This document shows positions 1-6,861 of a stretch of 8,371 nt of DNA, in pieces. Where the stretch lies: contig JASJEI010000471.1 of NCBI GenBank assembly GCA_030064795.1, forward strand, positions 1 to 8,371, written 5' to 3'. The position numbers and the translations under genes were made by a program. Source of the DNA: Pleurocapsa sp. MO_226.B13. Lineage in GTDB: Bacteria; Cyanobacteriota; Cyanobacteriia; Cyanobacteriales; Xenococcaceae. The notes under the pieces are model-generated. The model did no database searches. It was not told where the DNA came from and saw nothing but the letters and a program-made list of their open reading frames with translations. Within the stretch, counting starts at the first letter, position 1; every line of letters begins with the position of its first letter.

Positions 1-42
1 GTTGAATATAGCCTTTCTCAAATAGGTGAGGTACAAAATTTT

Positions 43-77
43 CCGAACTCCGAACTCCGAACTCTGAACTCCGAACT
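43..77. repeat. Heptanucleotide tandem repeat, five copies of CCGAACT
   Basis: Five head-to-tail seven-base units, four of them CCGAACT and the fourth CTGAACT, followed by a partial unit. Short tandemly repeated repetitive sequences of seven bases are known from cyanobacterial intergenic DNA. No function is visible and no gene overlaps it. Copy number probably varies between strains by replication slippage (inference). Confidence 0.85.
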
Positions 78-203
78 TATCCTAAGCAGGGTGTATCTCA
101 TTAATACGAGAAATGCTATAGATTCCGCTCGGGATTAATTAGTTCGCAGCTATGAGAGGCTGTTTATCAAGTAAATCTTAAGAGAACTATAACGTTTAAT
201 TTT

Positions 204-266
204 GTTGGGTTAAGGCGAATAGCGAATTAAAAGACTGATTCTAAAAAAATCCTCGCCTAACCCAAC
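204..266. repeat. Imperfect palindrome GTTGGGTTA.../...TAACCCAAC (interspersed-repeat type)
   Basis: The left arm at 204-218 pairs with the right arm at 253-266 through GTTGGGTTA-GGCGA, with one bulged A, around a loop of about 34 bases. The tail AACCCAACCTAC is, as I recall, a frequent motif in small dispersed palindromes of cyanobacterial genomes. This is probably a miniature repeat rather than a terminator, because no T-run follows on either strand. Confidence 0.6.
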
Positions 267-413
267 CTACAGGGGCATTTAATTTTTGTTTAACAAACAG
301 TCTCTGAGCTTCCTTTAAATTTAGTTATTGTGGTCTACTCATGCGAAAAACGCAGTAAAAAACACAAAGCTACAAAATAGAATTGATATAGCAATACGGA
401 CTGATATTAGGAC

Positions 414-441
414 ACTCACTACTTACTACTCACTACTCACG
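414..441. repeat. Heptanucleotide tandem repeat, four copies of ACTCACT-like unit
   Basis: Four seven-base units in a row: ACTCACT, ACTTACT, ACTCACT, ACTCACG. This is the second short tandem heptamer array in the same gene-free stretch, with a unit sequence different from the one at 43-77. The difference suggests independent expansion rather than one duplicated block. Confidence 0.8.
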
Positions 442-645
442 AAAGTTTAATTTTTCTGTCCTAACCAAAAGACGTACTGCGATAAATAGAAATACAGTTG
501 TTAATCTGAAGATGACAGGTTTTTGGTTCGTTTCAGTCAATTGTAGCGATCGCCATCATCTAGGAAAAGGTAACTTGAATCGTCATTGAAAATATTTGTC
601 TACTGTATACGTTGCTTCAGAATTAAAATTTTTTTAAGGTTAACT

Positions 646-740
646 TAGAGCGATTATCGAGAGCGAGCCGATCCGCTTGCAAATTATAGGAATAGCAACA
701 ACTCTAACCCGATCGCTCTAGAAAAATTAGAGCTTTTTTT
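646..740 (+). promoter_or_regulatory. Attenuator-like leader: alternative pairing of a terminator arm
   Basis: TAGAGCGAT at 646-654 is an exact inverted complement of ATCGCTCTA at 712-720. The last six bases of that second arm (715-720) are also the 5' arm of the terminator hairpin at 715-733. The two pairings exclude each other, as in antiterminator/terminator switches. The interval 655-711 between the arms could hold a sensing structure, but I recognise no known riboswitch in it. The deaminase start lies 48 bases after the T-run. Regulation of that gene is inference; the terminator could instead end an unrelated small RNA. Confidence 0.35.
715..740 (+). terminator. Rho-independent terminator
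   Basis: A six-base stem GCTCTA/TAGAGC (715-720 and 728-733) closes a seven-base loop and is followed directly by seven T residues (734-740). No coding gene precedes it on this strand, so it ends either a non-coding transcript or the leader of the deaminase gene. Confidence 0.65.
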
Positions 741-769
741 CGTTCGACTTAGAAAGCTGTATTACATGA

Positions 770-2106
<1,337 letters not shown>

Positions 2107-2123
2107 TACTTTCTTAACCTCCC

Positions 2124-2996
2124 TTACTCTTGAACTTTCCCCTTGAGATCGATCTCTACAGGAGGCAATTCTAAAGGAATTGCTCCCAGATTTCCCGTCC
2201 GAAAATCATACAGGATTTGACGGGCAACTCTTTCTTTATCTCCTTTATAAAAGCGATCGCTAGCCTGTTGAATAAATGCCTCTCCCGTCATCCCCGCAGG
2301 ATCGAGATTAAAGCGGGATTGCAAGGCTTTAGCAAAATTTAGTTCTATCAGTAAATCTACTGCTGAGGCCGCTACAAGCTGATTATCGTAAGCAGCTTGA
2401 CCAATATCTTCACAGATAGCTAATTTTACCGCATCATGCTGATTTTCTAACCGCCAGGGAATAACTCCAGGAGCATCTAGTAACTCAATTTCCTTGGAGA
2501 TTTTGACCCAACGTAGCTGACGAGTTACTCCCGCACGTCGTTCGCTGACGACAATTTTTTTACCTACTAAACGATTAATTAAAGCGGACTTACCGACATT
2601 GGGAAAACCAATAACCACCGCACGGACGGGACGAGGACGCATTCCGCGATCGCGCCGACGTTGATTCATTGCCACACCCGTTTTTTGAGCAGCACTTTTG
2701 AGGGCATTGATTCCTTTACCTTGTTTGGCATTGGTAAAATAAGGCTGTTTTGCCTGTAATTTAAACCATTTTGTCCAATCTTGTTTAGTGGATTCGGGAA
2801 TCATGTCCATGCGGTTGAGAACGATAATTCTGGGCTTGTTGCCAATCCAATTATCGATTTGAGGATGGTGAGAAGCCAAGGGAATTCTGGCATCCAGTAT
2901 TTCTAAGACTACATCAACCTTTTTTAGATGTTCTTTTAATTGCTTTTCCGCTTTGGCAATATGACCTGGGTACCATTGAATAGGAGGTGCAGACAT
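2124..2996 (-). CDS. rbgA: Ribosome biogenesis GTPase RbgA/YlqF
   Basis: A circularly permuted GTPase of the YlqF/RbgA family, which assists late assembly of the 50S ribosomal subunit in the cytosol. The order of motifs is diagnostic: G4 NRMD (61-64) comes before the P-loop GFPNVGKS (130-137), then the switch region around GVTRQ (156-160) and G3 DAPG (174-177). The N-terminus carries the family signature QWYPGHIAKAEKQL. A C-terminal helical domain follows. I chose the ATG at 2994-2996 (290 residues). The frame opens five codons earlier with a TTG at 3011, but the family begins just before the QWYPGH motif, so the ATG is preferred. The small secreted gene follows by 17 bases. Upstream, a dispersed hairpin separates it from the adaptor gene on the same strand. 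Confidence 0.92.
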   Translation of the reverse strand: MSAPPIQWYPGHIAKAEKQLKEHLKKVDVVLEILDARIPLASHHPQIDNWIGNKPRIIVLNRMDMIPESTKQDWTKWFKLQAKQPYFTNAKQGKGINALKSAAQKTGVAMNQRRRDRGMRPRPVRAVVIGFPNVGKSALINRLVGKKIVVSERRAGVTRQLRWVKISKEIELLDAPGVIPWRLENQHDAVKLAICEDIGQAAYDNQLVAASAVDLLIELNFAKALQSRFNLDPAGMTGEAFIQQASDRFYKGDKERVARQILYDFRTGNLGAIPLELPPVEIDLKGKVQE

Positions 2997-3042
2997 AAAA
3001 GTAAGTAGCAAGTTAAATAATGTTTACGACAGATCATTTTTA

Positions 3043-3070
3043 GTAGGGGCGAAGGTTGGTTCGCCCTTAC
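3043..3070. repeat. Hairpin GTAGGGGCGAA/TTCGCCCTTAC (dispersed repeat type)
   Basis: An 11-base stem with one G-T pair (3043-3053 with 3060-3070) encloses a six-base loop. It lies in the 123-base gap between the adaptor stop and the rbgA start. No T-run follows on either strand, so it is not a classical terminator. GTAGGGGCGAA palindromes are, to my recollection, common dispersed elements in cyanobacteria. It might still affect mRNA stability between the two genes. Confidence 0.55.
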
Positions 3071-3119
3071 GAGATGTGTCGCATTTTTGTTTAATTTGGT
3101 ATAAATAGCAAATTATAGA

Positions 3120-4820
3120 TTATTTATCGCTGCTAATTTCAATCCGATCGCCGTCTTTGAGATAAGCTGCTCCTTTCAGAACAATGCGATCGCCCGATTC
3201 TAGTCCCTCGATTACCTCTACTCTTTGAGCCGAAAGAATTTCTCCCATTGTTACTCTTTGAGCCTTGACGGTATTGTCATTTTGCACCACAAAAGCGATC
3301 GCCATATTCCCAGACTGAGGCAATAAGGCTTCTATCGGTACGGTCTGTCCTTGGTTGGTAGCGGTATCGATTGCTGCTTGGAGAAACATTCCTGGCTTGA
3401 GATTTGTACTGCTGGGCAAGTCTACTTTTACTAGAGCTTGGCGGGAACTATCATCAATCAAAGGATCGATTTCTCGAACTTCACCAGTGAGATTTAAGTT
3501 GCGATTTGCATTGGAGCTAATTTGTACTTTTTGTCCTGGCTCGATTTGGCTAATTTGGGTTTCGGGAATTTTTAATCTCAACTCCAAACGTCCATCTTGA
3601 ATAATCGTAAATAGTGTTTCTGAAACCGAGGCAATTTGTCCTACTCTTGCCTCTCTAGAAGCAATTATGCCACTACTAGGAGCAGTAATAACTGTATCTG
3701 CTAGCTGAGCTTCAATTACCTGTAACCTACCTTGAGCCTGAGCTAGCTCTGCTTGTGCTTGAGCGATCGTTTGGGGACGAGAACCAGCTTTTAGTTGAGA
3801 TAGTGCCTGTTGTGCTTCGCGTAGCTTCGCTTTTGCTCCTGCTAAATCCGATTGAGCTACTCGTTCTTGGTTGAGAACTTCGTCAAAGCTATCGCGAGTA
3901 ATTGCCCCTTCTGCCCATAAACTACGGTTTCGTTCTACTCTAGTTTGAATTAGTTCTAGATCGGACTCCGCTTTCACTACTGCTGTCTCGGCATCAGCTA
4001 CCCTTGCTTGGGCTTGAGCGATTTCTTCAGCGCGACTTCCCGCTTGCAATTCATCCAATCTGGCTTCTGCTTGGGCTACGGCAGCTTCTGCCTCCTTTTT
4101 TTGAGCGGTCAAGGCTCGATTATTAAGTCTGGCTAGCACCTGTCCGCGATTGACAAAATCTCCCCTGTCTGCCAATATTTCTGTAATTTGTAATCCTGCT
4201 GCTTGGGACATGACAGGAGTTTGTTCGTAGGCGGTGACTGTACCAGAAGCAGCTAAATTACTGTTAATATCTGTGGTAGTTACTTCCGTAACCGTTACTG
4301 CTTGAGCGGGGGCAATAGATTCAGTAACATTAGCTAGTTCTGGTTCCTGGCGATCGGCAGTATTAGGAGCTACAACTAGACGAGTTGCCCCCAAGGTCAT
4401 TAATATCCCTAACCCCATACCAATTAACAAGCCTTTCTTGCCCCAAAATGGAGATGAACTTGAAGCGTTAGTTTTAGTTTTGGCTAAATTTGAGTTTGAT
4501 TCTGGAACTATAGAGCTTAATGATTGAGAAATACCTGAATCAATTGGTTTTAAAGGGGTAGGTGTGGGATCTGGTTCTTTTGTATAGTCTAAAAGGCAGA
4601 ATTCACCATCAATTTCTGCTACATATAAAGCGGTTTCAGGAGTCAAACTCGATCTGGTTGTGGGATAAACTAGTTCTGGTAAATCTTGACTTACAAATGC
4701 TTTTTCCAGAAAAATACTTTCTAGATCGCCAGAAGATTCCAAAGACTTATTGTCCACTTTTCCTTTGGTAGCCAAGTTTGGTTGCGTTTGCTTGTGATTA
4801 AAATTAGGTGGTTGCTTCAC
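3120..4820 (-). CDS. RND-type efflux periplasmic adaptor (HlyD/AcrA-like membrane fusion protein)
   Basis: A 566-residue adaptor that would link an inner-membrane pump to an outer-membrane channel. A cytosolic, low-complexity N-terminus (about 1-128) precedes one transmembrane helix near 129-151. The periplasmic part shows a split lipoyl domain (about 200-235 and 376-408, ending APSSGIIASREARVGQ), a coiled-coil hairpin rich in A/Q/E (about 236-375), a beta-barrel (410-480, with LKPGMF) and a membrane-proximal domain to the end. The coiled coil contains a duplicated segment: AGSRAEEIAQAQAR near 260 and AGSRPQTIAQAQAE near 345. The start is GTG; no ATG occurs before the transmembrane helix and no clear ribosome binding site precedes it. 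No pump or outer-membrane factor lies beside it in the window, so the transported substrate is unknown. The roughly 128-residue cytosolic extension is longer than in AcrA-like proteins. Confidence 0.88.
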   Translation of the reverse strand: MKQPPNFNHKQTQPNLATKGKVDNKSLESSGDLESIFLEKAFVSQDLPELVYPTTRSSLTPETALYVAEIDGEFCLLDYTKEPDPTPTPLKPIDSGISQSLSSIVPESNSNLAKTKTNASSSSPFWGKKGLLIGMGLGILMTLGATRLVVAPNTADRQEPELANVTESIAPAQAVTVTEVTTTDINSNLAASGTVTAYEQTPVMSQAAGLQITEILADRGDFVNRGQVLARLNNRALTAQKKEAEAAVAQAEARLDELQAGSRAEEIAQAQARVADAETAVVKAESDLELIQTRVERNRSLWAEGAITRDSFDEVLNQERVAQSDLAGAKAKLREAQQALSQLKAGSRPQTIAQAQAELAQAQGRLQVIEAQLADTVITAPSSGIIASREARVGQIASVSETLFTIIQDGRLELRLKIPETQISQIEPGQKVQISSNANRNLNLTGEVREIDPLIDDSSRQALVKVDLPSSTNLKPGMFLQAAIDTATNQGQTVPIEALLPQSGNMAIAFVVQNDNTVKAQRVTMGEILSAQRVEVIEGLESGDRIVLKGAAYLKDGDRIEISSDK

Positions 4821-5053
4821 GATTTTTAGAATAACTTATTGTTTAGTTAATAAATTTAATAAGTAAATTACTTTTGCTTTCCATGGTAAATAATTGTAAA
4901 GGATTGAGCAAATCAAAAGTTTTTTATGGTTTAAGAAACAGAAAACTTTGTTAAATAAATGCTCAAAAATAACGCTAAAAAAGTCCTAGATGTTAACCTA
5001 ATGAATGTGACTCCATTGGGAGTTTTCTTTACCGAGCCTAGAATTCGGAAAAT
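4821..5053. other. Divergent intergenic region between adaptor and 95-residue gene
   Basis: An AT-rich stretch of 233 bases that must hold promoters for the leftward adaptor and the rightward small gene. I see no clear operator. A weak hairpin with a T-rich tail is listed separately at 5010-5030. Confidence 0.4.
5010..5030 (+). terminator. Weak terminator-like hairpin
   Basis: A five-base stem ACTCC/GGAGT (5010-5014 and 5019-5023) with loop ATTG is followed by TTTCTTT. It lies 24 bases before the small gene and has no gene upstream on its strand, so it could be a leader structure or chance. The stem is short. Confidence 0.3.
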
Positions 5054-5341
5054 ATGGAATCACCACCAAATTATACGAGTGCCGATTTTGAACAGGTAGC
5101 TTTGAGCAAGTTTCGCTCCTTAGTTGATTTTTTGCCCCAGGATAGCAAAATTTTCCGCGAACCTTGGGGGCGTTCTACAGTTTTGTGTATTGATTTTGCT
5201 AATTGTCCCCACTTATTCAGCATCGATAAAGAGCAGGCTCGCTTGCTAGCAGAGGCGATCGCCAAATTAGGTCTAGCTAGTTCGGTGATATTTCGCATTG
5301 GCAGTAAAATAGTCGGTTGGAAGAAAATGAAGTCTTCTTAA
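5054..5341 (+). CDS. Hypothetical protein, 95 residues
   Basis: I do not recognise this protein. It is a soluble-looking product without signal peptide or membrane helix. The middle (STVLCIDFANCPHLFSIDKEQARLLAEAIAKLG) alternates strand and helix and looks like a folded domain, and the C-terminus is basic (WKKMKSS). The frame has HIP1-type codon content (GCGATCGC at 5254-5261) like its host neighbours. The start ATG is preceded by CGGAAAA, a weak ribosome binding site. The frame antisense to it (5071-5298) looks like a shadow. It is the last host gene before the broken tRNA and the transposon remains. Confidence 0.6.
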   Translation: MESPPNYTSADFEQVALSKFRSLVDFLPQDSKIFREPWGRSTVLCIDFANCPHLFSIDKEQARLLAEAIAKLGLASSVIFRIGSKIVGWKKMKSS

Positions 5342-5413
5342 AAAACTTTTGTGCTAGGGAAAGACGAATATCAATACTATCTAGATAAGCTGTTAAATGC
5401 CAAGCGACAAATG

Positions 5414-5441
5414 TTATTGCCTATGTATGCTAGCATATACA
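5414..5441 (+). promoter_or_regulatory. Probable promoter of the tRNA-Pro gene
   Basis: TTATTG (5414-5419) and TATACA (5436-5441) are 16 bases apart, and the tRNA 5' end follows seven bases later at 5449, the expected distance for a sigma-70-type start. A 12-base palindrome TATGCTAGCATA (5426-5437) overlaps the spacer and -10. Because the tRNA is broken, this promoter now points straight into the CRISPR array. Confidence 0.5.
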
Positions 5442-5448
5442 GCTGATA

Positions 5449-5493
5449 CGGGATGTGGCGCAGCTTGGTAGCGCACTGCTTTCGGGAAGCAGG
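5449..5493 (+). pseudogene. 5' portion of tRNA-Pro(CGG), truncated
   Basis: The acceptor 5' strand CGGGATG (5449-5455), a D-arm with GCGC/GCGC stem (5458-5461 and 5471-5474) and a complete anticodon arm CTGCT-TTCGGGA-AGCAG (5476-5492) are present. The anticodon CGG is at 5483-5485, which reads CCG proline codons. After position 5493 the expected variable loop, T-arm (GTTCGAATC) and acceptor 3' strand are missing and do not appear nearby. The break coincides with TGTACA (5494-5499), the terminal hexamer of V-K CAST ends, so insertion or a later deletion cut the gene. tRNA-Pro(UGG) can usually also read CCG, which would make the loss tolerable (inference). Confidence 0.8.
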
Positions 5494-5541
5494 TGTACAT
5501 GAAAGAACAGTGTGTTGTCACCACTATACACGTCCAAAAGC
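5494..5541 (+). other. Short junction segment starting TGTACA, possible remnant of a CAST left end
   Basis: These 48 bases link the broken tRNA to the first CRISPR repeat. They open with TGTACA and contain one TGTTGTCAC half-site, both reminiscent of CAST termini, but the regular series of TnsB sites expected in a left end is absent. No tracrRNA is recognisable. It may be a left end cut short by deletion, or unrelated DNA that begins with the same hexamer by chance. Confidence 0.35.
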
Positions 5542-5726
5542 GTTGCTTTGACCTTCCCGACATGGGAGGGTTTGAAAGAAATATTGAACCCCCATGGTAA
5601 AAACTTCGCTGGCTAGTTGCTTTGACCTTCCTGACTTGGGAGGGTTTGAAAGAGTAAATCTAAGCCTTCACAGGTTTTAAGTTTTTCGGGTTGCTTTGAC
5701 CTTCCCGACATGGGAGGGTTTAAAAA
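5542..5726 (+). CRISPR. CRISPR array of a type V-K CAST (3 repeats, 2 spacers)
   Basis: Three 37-base repeats lie at 5542-5578, 5616-5652 and 5690-5726, separated by two spacers of exactly 37 bases (5579-5615 and 5653-5689). The repeat starts GTTGCTTTGACC and ends GGGAGGGTTTGAAAG, close in form to known V-K CAST repeats. Repeat 2 differs at two positions (CTGACTT for CCGACAT). Repeat 3 ends TTTAAAAA instead of TTTGAAAG, as is usual for the last repeat of an array, which puts the leader side on the left. In V-K systems such guides direct Cas12k, with TniQ and TnsC, to new targets. The expected tracrRNA and cas12k upstream are missing here. No spacer match is seen within the window. Confidence 0.93.
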
Positions 5727-5774
5727 TAACGAAGTCTAATTATTTAGTTGTAAAATTACTATTTCTAAAATTTT

Positions 5775-5805
5775 GGAAGGATTGAAAGGAGCAGAGGACT
5801 GAAAA
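5775..5805 (+). CRISPR. Delocalized half-repeat plus homing spacer against tRNA-Phe(GAA)
   Basis: GGAAGGATTGAAAG (5775-5788) is a degenerate copy of the 3' half of the array repeat, 48 bases beyond the last repeat. The following 17 bases (5789-5805, GAGCAGAGGACTGAAAA) match, as I recall that gene, the D-stem to anticodon-loop part of bacterial tRNA-Phe, with GAA as anticodon. In tRNA-Phe this segment follows GGTA, which gives GTA, a valid GTN PAM for Cas12k. Delocalized guides of about 17 bases next to the right end that target tRNA genes are a known homing device of V-K CASTs (Saito et al. 2021). Homology to tRNA ends after 5805. Confidence 0.85.
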
Positions 5806-5856
5806 CTTCTTACAAATATTAGTTAGTTTATGCAATTTGAGAAATAACTTGTTTTT

Positions 5857-5979
5857 ACGACAATTAATGTGTTAACAGTTTTTTCTTTCTCAGTACGAAA
5901 TCAATTTGTTAAATAACGACATTATTCTGTGAAACGCGACAATAATTAGTCTTGATGTCATTTAATTAGTCACTGTACA
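5857..5979 (+). mobile_element. Right end of a type V-K CAST with about five TnsB-type sites
   Basis: A series of about 20-base repeats of the form ACGACAnnnAATnTGTnAC starts at 5857, 5895, 5916, 5936 and 5955 (the last as ATGTCATTTAATTAGTCAC) and stops at TGTACA (5974-5979). Spacing is 38, 21, 20 and 19 bases, so the last four are nearly contiguous. This matches what I remember of the ShCAST right end, which also finishes with TTAGTCAC next to TGTACA. The array and homing guide to the left are in the normal order for the inside of a right end. The outside, however, is not host DNA but the interior of tnsB. The first bases outside are TTTAC; no matching duplication is seen by the tRNA break. 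Confidence 0.85.
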
Positions 5980-6858
5980 TTTACCGATGGAGGAAAAGAT
6001 TTTCGTTCCAATCACTTGGAGGAAATTGCTACTCAGTTAGGTTTTATCCGTAAGTTACGCGATCGCCCTTCTGAAGGAGGAATCGTCGAGCGTCCGTTTA
6101 AGACCTTAAATCAATCGTTGTTTTCTACTTTGCCTGGTTACACTGGCTCAAATGTTCAACAGCGTCCAAAGGATGCAGAAAAAGATGCTCTATTGACTTT
6201 AAAGGATTTAGAGATATTGGTAGTACGTTTTGTAGTTGATAAATATAACCAAAGTGCGATCGCAGGAAAAGACGAACAGACTCGCTATCAACGTTGGGAA
6301 GCAGGATTAATTAAAGAGCCAAAGATTATTTCTGAGCGAGAATTAGATATTTGTTTGATGAAGACGGCTCGACGCACCGTTCAAAGAGCGGGACACCTAC
6401 AATTTGAAAACATTGTCTATCGTGGCGAATATTTAGCTGGATATGCAGGAAACATAGTTAGCATTCGATACGATCCTAAAGACATAACTACAATTTGGGT
6501 TTATCGCCAAGAAAAAGGGAAAGAAGTATTTTTGACTCGCGCTTATGCTTTGGGTTTGGAAACAGAAATACTTTCTTTGTATGAAGCTAGGGCATATGTG
6601 AAACGCATACGGCAAGCAAAGAGAAAAATAAATAATGAATCAATACATCAAGAAATTCTTCTTAGAGATACCACAGTAGAAGAGAAGAAAAGTCGCAAAC
6701 AACGGCAAAAAGAGGAACAGAGCTATAAATCAAATTCTCTACCCAAAGTTGTCCTTGAAGATATTGAACCACAAGAAATGGAGCAAGACATTTCAGAGGA
6801 AATTGCTGATGTGGAAGTTTGGGATTTCGATGAATTACAAGATGAATATGGATGGTAA
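5980..6858 (+). pseudogene. tnsB: tnsB, 5'-truncated (DDE transposase subunit of V-K CAST)
   Basis: The C-terminal half of the Mu/Tn7-like transposase TnsB, which joins transposon ends to target DNA. The frame is homologous from the first base after TGTACA: FTDGGKDFRSNHLEE, with the second catalytic Asp at 5986-5988 and the catalytic Glu in GGIVERPF at 6088-6090. The beta-barrel and C-terminal parts follow. About 292 codons remain of roughly 584 in ShCAST TnsB; the end-binding domains and the first catalytic Asp are lost. The extreme C-terminus (VWDFDELQDEYGW) keeps the hook that binds TnsC. Upstream the frame meets TGA at 5953. GGAGG at 5989-5993 lacks a properly spaced start; TTG at 6016 is the earliest common start (280 residues) and the first in-frame ATG is at 6358. 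No internal stop or frameshift is present. The tnsC start follows the stop by three bases. Confidence 0.9.
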
Positions 6859-6861
6859 ACA

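Larger units (their letters stand above)
1..645. other. Gene-free stretch upstream of the deaminase gene
   Basis: No convincing coding region was found on either strand. The stretch holds the two heptamer arrays and the palindrome listed separately, a HIP1 octamer at 546-553, and otherwise AT-rich sequence. It could be the decayed remains of an older gene or a non-coding RNA region, but nothing here identifies one. Confidence 0.5.

Noticed and set aside
2994..3011. TTG start of rbgA at 3011, giving five extra residues.
   Set aside because: The ATG at 2996 lies closer to the conserved QWYPGH motif, and the extra residues (MLLTF) are not typical of the family.
3043..3070. Terminator for the adaptor gene.
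   Set aside because: The stem is strong, but no T-run follows in either direction. It fits a dispersed palindrome better.
3355..3600. Forward open frames inside the adaptor gene (also 4562-4771).
   Set aside because: They are antisense to a strongly supported gene and have compositions unlike real proteins.
5071..5298. A 75-residue open frame antisense to the 95-residue gene.
   Set aside because: No ribosome binding site or family feature is visible. The sense frame has a better start and a more protein-like composition, although both remain hypothetical.
5449..5805. A tRNA-Pro gene interrupted by an intron.
   Set aside because: The break is in the variable loop rather than the anticodon loop, no T-arm or acceptor 3' strand appears downstream, and the inserted DNA is a CRISPR array followed by a transposon end.
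5494..5979. A complete miniature CAST (MITE-like) bounded by TGTACA on both sides and carrying only the array.
   Set aside because: The right side has a clear series of TnsB-type sites, but the left side beyond the hexamer does not. The two flanks are also unrelated (tRNA-Pro and tnsB) and share no five-base duplication.
6016..6858. A stand-alone 280-residue gene starting at TTG.
   Set aside because: Homology to TnsB extends upstream of this codon to 5980, and the protein lacks half of the family's domains. It is a truncated tnsB, not a separate gene.
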